Notes under the pieces: generated by a model | Told to the model about the DNA's origin: nothing | Database searches by the model: none | The model's input: the letters and a program-made list of their open reading frames with translations, nothing else | Assembly (NCBI RefSeq): GCF_000269805.1 | Contig: NZ_JH711481.1 | Location: forward strand, 1,548,850-1,612,849 | DNA length: 64,000 bases | Reading direction: 5' to 3' | Origin: Actinomyces massiliensis 4401292 | GTDB lineage: Bacteria > Actinomycetota > Actinomycetes > Actinomycetales > Actinomycetaceae | Shown: one piece after another, positions 60,803 through 64,000 of the stretch | Position numbering within the stretch: position 1 is the stretch's first letter | Layout of the letters: each line of letters opens with the position of its first letter | Program-made: the position numbers and the translations under genes

Positions 60803-62323
60803 TCAGACGTTTGTCGTTCTGCTGTGCGGTGATCCAATTGCATAACCCACGCAAAGAATAGCGCCAATAGTGAATGCTGCGACGGGAAGCCACGATGCTG
60901 TGGCAAGGGCGCTTAAATAGTTTGCACGGTACTCACCGGGTGGAATAACTGTCGATGTGCTACCCTCCGTAATGTCAATAGAATTACCTATAAGTCGCAG
61001 CCGAAATTCGATGACTGCGCTCATGATAGCCATCCCGATGACGCCGCCGACGATTCGCATTGTGTTGAATATTCCCGAGGCCGCCCCATGCTCTGTAGGA
61101 GGAACTCCGCGGAGAGAATATGTCGCCAGTGGTGGCCAAATGAATGCAACCCCAATACCGAAAATTCCGTATCCTATCGTCACGAGTATTGTGCTCCGAT
61201 CCGGCGCCATGGCCATCTGAAGAATACTAGCACCGATCGCTGCTAGAAAAAATGCCGGAAGCAGGATAGCTGTCGGATGAAACTTGGAGATTGCCTTTCC
61301 GACAAAGCGTGCCAAAACAACTGTTGCGGCTGGCATTGATATTGAGGTCAATGCGGCAGTAAGAGCTGACATGCCGATTACTCTCTGAAGGTAATACATG
61401 ACCGGGATGAGCTGCGCATTAACGGCCAGCGAAGAAAGGATGAGGGCCGCAATAGACAAACTGAAATCCCGACCATTGAACAAAGTTAATGGAACCAGAG
61501 GCTCGCTCCGATTTCTCTGCGATCGTATAAAAAGTACTAGAATAACAACCGCCCCGGCAAGCAATGTCCAGAGGGTGGGAGTACTCATTGCTGTCCCCTG
61601 CTGTATCGTTAATACAAGCATGGCCAGTCCCACAGTCGAGAGAGCGATCCCGATGACATCGAACTTGTGGTTGTTCCCGGAGAAGCGCGGAATGAAGCGC
61701 AAGGCGCAGATGATCGATATGAGACCGATGGGGATGTTCACAAAGAAAATCCAACGCCAATCGAGAAGAGCGACGAACACGCCACCGATAATCGGCCCCA
61801 GCAGCGTCGCAGAACCTTGAATTGCGGACCATACCGCCATCGCAGGTCCGCGTGCAGATCCGGTAAATAGCTTGTTCACGACCGCGAGAGTTTGAGGGCC
61901 CATCAGCGCAGCACCCAATCCTTCGAGCACACGAGCAGTAATAAGCATCGAAATTCCAGAGGCGAGCCCACAGCATGCTGAAGCAAAAGTGAACACGATA
62001 AGTCCACTTACATAAACTATGCGCGGTCCGCACTGGTCGCCCAATCTGCCGGTGAAGAGCATAGGAACAGCATATGCCACCATATATGCTGTACTTGCCC
62101 AGATCACGGCATTGAGAGAAGTGTGCAACCCTGCTTGAAGCTGTGGTTGCGCTACACCGACTATGGTTGTATCAAGCATGATCATGAAAAAACCTGCCGA
62201 TACTGACCACAGCGCCGCCCAGGGCCTACTTTTCTTACCCGAGGATAGATCGTAATTCGAAGTATCGATTTGTTCGTTATCGGGCGTCGGTTTAGCGTGA
62301 TTCGCCTGCTCTTTATGTGCCAT
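60803..62323 (-). CDS. MFS drug transporter, DHA2 (EmrB/QacA) family
   Basis: The 506-residue protein has 14 predicted membrane helices. The DHA2 motifs are GFFMIMLDTTIVGVAQPQL (motif D1), LFTGRLGDQCGPRIVYVSG (motif A), ARVLEGLGAALMGPQTLAVV (motif B) and WSAIQGSATLLGPIIGGVFV (motif C). ATG 62323 follows GGAAGAAGA; ATG 62350 is an alternative. Codons are much richer in A and T than in neighbouring genes. It sits 79 bp downstream of an adenylate-forming ligase on the same strand and may export the product of that cluster. Confidence 0.9.
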   Translation of the reverse strand: MAHKEQANHAKPTPDNEQIDTSNYDLSSGKKSRPWAALWSVSAGFFMIMLDTTIVGVAQPQLQAGLHTSLNAVIWASTAYMVAYAVPMLFTGRLGDQCGPRIVYVSGLIVFTFASACCGLASGISMLITARVLEGLGAALMGPQTLAVVNKLFTGSARGPAMAVWSAIQGSATLLGPIIGGVFVALLDWRWIFFVNIPIGLISIICALRFIPRFSGNNHKFDVIGIALSTVGLAMLVLTIQQGTAMSTPTLWTLLAGAVVILVLFIRSQRNRSEPLVPLTLFNGRDFSLSIAALILSSLAVNAQLIPVMYYLQRVIGMSALTAALTSISMPAATVVLARFVGKAISKFHPTAILLPAFFLAAIGASILQMAMAPDRSTILVTIGYGIFGIGVAFIWPPLATYSLRGVPPTEHGAASGIFNTMRIVGGVIGMAIMSAVIEFRLRLIGNSIDITEGSTSTVIPPGEYRANYLSALATASWLPVAAFTIGAILCVGYAIGSPHSRTTNV

Positions 62324-62402
62324 TCTTCTTCCATCCATGATCGAAATCATGTCGCATTATCACAGTCTCGTTTAGAGACCAATAGGCCGATTCGCGCCGA
62401 CA

Positions 62403-63905
62403 CTATCTAGCTTCAATCAGCTTCTGCCAATTCTGCCTTATAGTTTTACGTGCCAGCTTTCCTCCACCGGACAAGTGTGGCAGTTCTGATACAGTATAAA
62501 TAAAATCAGGCGTGCGTTTGCTGCCAAGTCGACTTGCAATAAATTCGCGAATACTAGCAGAGCTTAAACACATATCCTCATCAATTAGAGTCAAGATTCC
62601 AATTAATGAAGGAACGTCATCCACTGGCGCAACGAAAACTGCAGCTTCGGATATCCCTCCGGATGCTAGTATCTCAGATTCAATTTCTGCGGGATATATC
62701 TGTAGTCCGTCAATTATCTCGATATCCTCTAGTCGTCCTAGGACGCTGACCGTGCCATCCTTATTGATGCGAGCAGCATCTCCCATCGCATACCATTCAT
62801 TAACCTTTCTACGTGGTCTATCATTCCCGTTATTCACGCCCATAGTGATGGAAGGCCCTTTGACTTCTAACTCGCCCGCCACACCGGAGCGGCATGGTCG
62901 ACCGCTTGAATCTACAACCCGAAGATCGTATCCCGGTACGACCCGGCCGGTGACGCCTGGAGCGTAATCGGATGCTCGGTTAACAACCACCGCATGTCCA
63001 ATTTCAGTGGATCCGAAAATATTTATCAAACCCTCAGAACCAAAAGTATCACGAAGACGATTCTCCAGCGTTTTTCCCAATACTTCTCCGCCAGTCGCCA
63101 CGACACGTAATACACGTAGTTCTTCGGCGCGAGGAGAGTTTATAAGTCGCAAGAAAAAGCTAGGAATTGCAGAGAAAAAAGTAACATTGTGTGCAGATAT
63201 GTAATCAAATACCTCGTCAGCCGTCATGCGGCGACTCAGACCTGTTAGGACAGTTATTGCACCTCGCATAAGAGGAAAAAAGATGAGATTGAAAAGGCCA
63301 TATGAGAAGTGCAATCCTGATGCCGACATACATACATCAGTTGGTCTAATGCCAATCTCGTCACCAACGCATCTGTTGATGGTCAAGATATCATCATAGG
63401 TATGGTAGCAAATTTTAGAAACACCAGTCGTACCTGATGTAAATAAGCCGATAGCTATGTCGTCAGGCCTCACCGATTCTGGTTCATTTTCTGTCGTTCT
63501 ATCGCCACAGAGAAGATCCTTTACGTGTAAAACTTTTCCTATTCCTTTGTGGTCGCCATTGCCGACCACAGTGAACGCAGGGTCAGCCATCGAAATAGCC
63601 TGTAGTACTGCCTGCTCCCCGAGCCAAGGATTAATTGGTATTGCGACAATGCCAGCATGTAGCGCACCAAGAATAATCGAGACAGAGTCTATTCCTTCAG
63701 GCAGTAGGATGGTCACGCGTGTTCCTCTGACAAGACCTAAACACCTTAATGAATTACTGATCCTCGCTGTACGCTGCAAAAGCTCGGCGTAAGTAACAGA
63801 ACTTCCATTCTCCACAAGTGCGATACTGTTCTCGCGATTATGCTCGTGGGTCAGATCTGTTAGGAGCGATAAATAGTTGCTGTTATTGTGCAGTTGTCGA
63901 TTCAT
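62403..63905 (-). CDS. Adenylate-forming acyl/aryl-CoA ligase-like enzyme
   Basis: The 500-residue ANL-superfamily protein activates a carboxylic acid as its adenylate. Motifs are IGLFTSGTTGVSK (A3), INIFGSTEIGHAVVV (A5), VLGRLEDIEIIDGLQIYPAE (A8) and GGGKLARKTIRQ with the catalytic Lys (A10). The layout resembles benzoate-CoA ligases and stand-alone activating enzymes. The A8 residue after the hinge is Glu-Ile rather than the usual Ile-Lys. AAGGTGACT precedes the ATG. AT-rich codon use and the linked exporter suggest an acquired biosynthetic cluster. Confidence 0.88.
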   Translation of the reverse strand: MNRQLHNNSNYLSLLTDLTHEHNRENSIALVENGSSVTYAELLQRTARISNSLRCLGLVRGTRVTILLPEGIDSVSIILGALHAGIVAIPINPWLGEQAVLQAISMADPAFTVVGNGDHKGIGKVLHVKDLLCGDRTTENEPESVRPDDIAIGLFTSGTTGVSKICYHTYDDILTINRCVGDEIGIRPTDVCMSASGLHFSYGLFNLIFFPLMRGAITVLTGLSRRMTADEVFDYISAHNVTFFSAIPSFFLRLINSPRAEELRVLRVVATGGEVLGKTLENRLRDTFGSEGLINIFGSTEIGHAVVVNRASDYAPGVTGRVVPGYDLRVVDSSGRPCRSGVAGELEVKGPSITMGVNNGNDRPRRKVNEWYAMGDAARINKDGTVSVLGRLEDIEIIDGLQIYPAEIESEILASGGISEAAVFVAPVDDVPSLIGILTLIDEDMCLSSASIREFIASRLGSKRTPDFIYTVSELPHLSGGGKLARKTIRQNWQKLIEAR

Positions 63906-63911
63906 GTTCAG

Positions 63912-64000
63912 TCACCTTTCTGTAGCTACCTTAATGCAGGGAAAAACCACTTCTATCTCGACAAGTAATTCGTCTCGACATATATCCACATTGATATATT
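63912..64000 (-). CDS. C-terminal end of an upstream gene of the AT-rich cluster
   Basis: A frame open from the window edge reads VDICRDELLVEIEVVFPCIK and then VATER before a TGA at 63912-63914, six bases before the ligase ATG. The ligase's ribosome binding site lies across this stop, as in an operon. Too little remains to name the family. Confidence 0.5.
   Translation of the reverse strand, partial: YINVDICRDELLVEIEVVFPCIKVATER

Overview
The window is a high-GC actinobacterial chromosome segment. The closest fit is the Actinomycetaceae (Actinomyces or a relative). Supporting signs are DUF3117, a DUF222/HNH protein, an actinobacterial-type phospho-sugar mutase, TatB, the DEAD-box/ferritin-like pair, GTG starts, and many start codons placed 6-7 bases after a TANNNT -10 hexamer, as expected of leaderless transcripts. 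No rRNA, tRNA, CRISPR array or complete insertion sequence was seen. About 50 protein genes are supported, plus a fragment at each edge.

Layout. 0-8 kb: end of a winged-helix protein; an ABC-2 exporter operon behind a promoter with two GTTTG-N5-CAAAC operators; nagA; an 830-bp non-coding region with 22-bp-period repeats in opposite orientations; a MerR/MFS divergent pair; a GntR regulator without a standard start codon and a frameshifted DUF5808 partner. 8-18 kb: DinB-like protein, a large DUF222/HNH protein, purU, a lipoprotein/ATP-grasp ligase/APC permease operon (YgiB-YgiC-like), then the zinc-starvation block: cysteine-poor L36, L31, S14, L33 and L28 divergent from a CobW-like protein across a Zur-box-like site. 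18-30 kb: ZTP riboswitch with glyA-folD, acylphosphatase, exonuclease III, a MacAB-type efflux operon, galK, a 2H phosphoesterase, a YihY-family membrane protein, manC.

30-34.4 kb is an accessory segment: an oxidoreductase and an HxlR regulator sharing two copies of a 32-bp operator, decayed sequence, and a 630-residue protein of unknown function. 34.6-38.6 kb is a four-gene zinc/manganese ABC importer with two permeases. 38.6-60.8 kb is mostly housekeeping: a phospho-sugar mutase whose catalytic motifs are altered, dapE, LOG protein, DUF3117, a methyltransferase, tatB, mrp, an OafA-type acyltransferase, DUF1003 and MgtE-N/CBS proteins, a CDF exporter with its ArsR regulator, aminopeptidase P, Gfo/Idh, PHP, MarC, a DEAD-box helicase and a ferritin-like protein. 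From about 60.8 kb the sequence turns visibly AT-rich: a DHA2 exporter, an adenylate-forming ligase and a further gene fragment look like the edge of an acquired biosynthetic cluster continuing beyond the window.

Metal homeostasis is a recurring theme: zinc-sparing ribosomal paralogs and the CobW-like protein (scarcity), the ABC importer (uptake), and CDF plus ArsR (excess). The main candidates for something undescribed are the 22-bp repeat arrays, the two co-varying 20-bp stem-loops (0.6 kb and 57.8 kb), the altered mutase, the 630-residue protein, and the ATP-grasp/permease operon.
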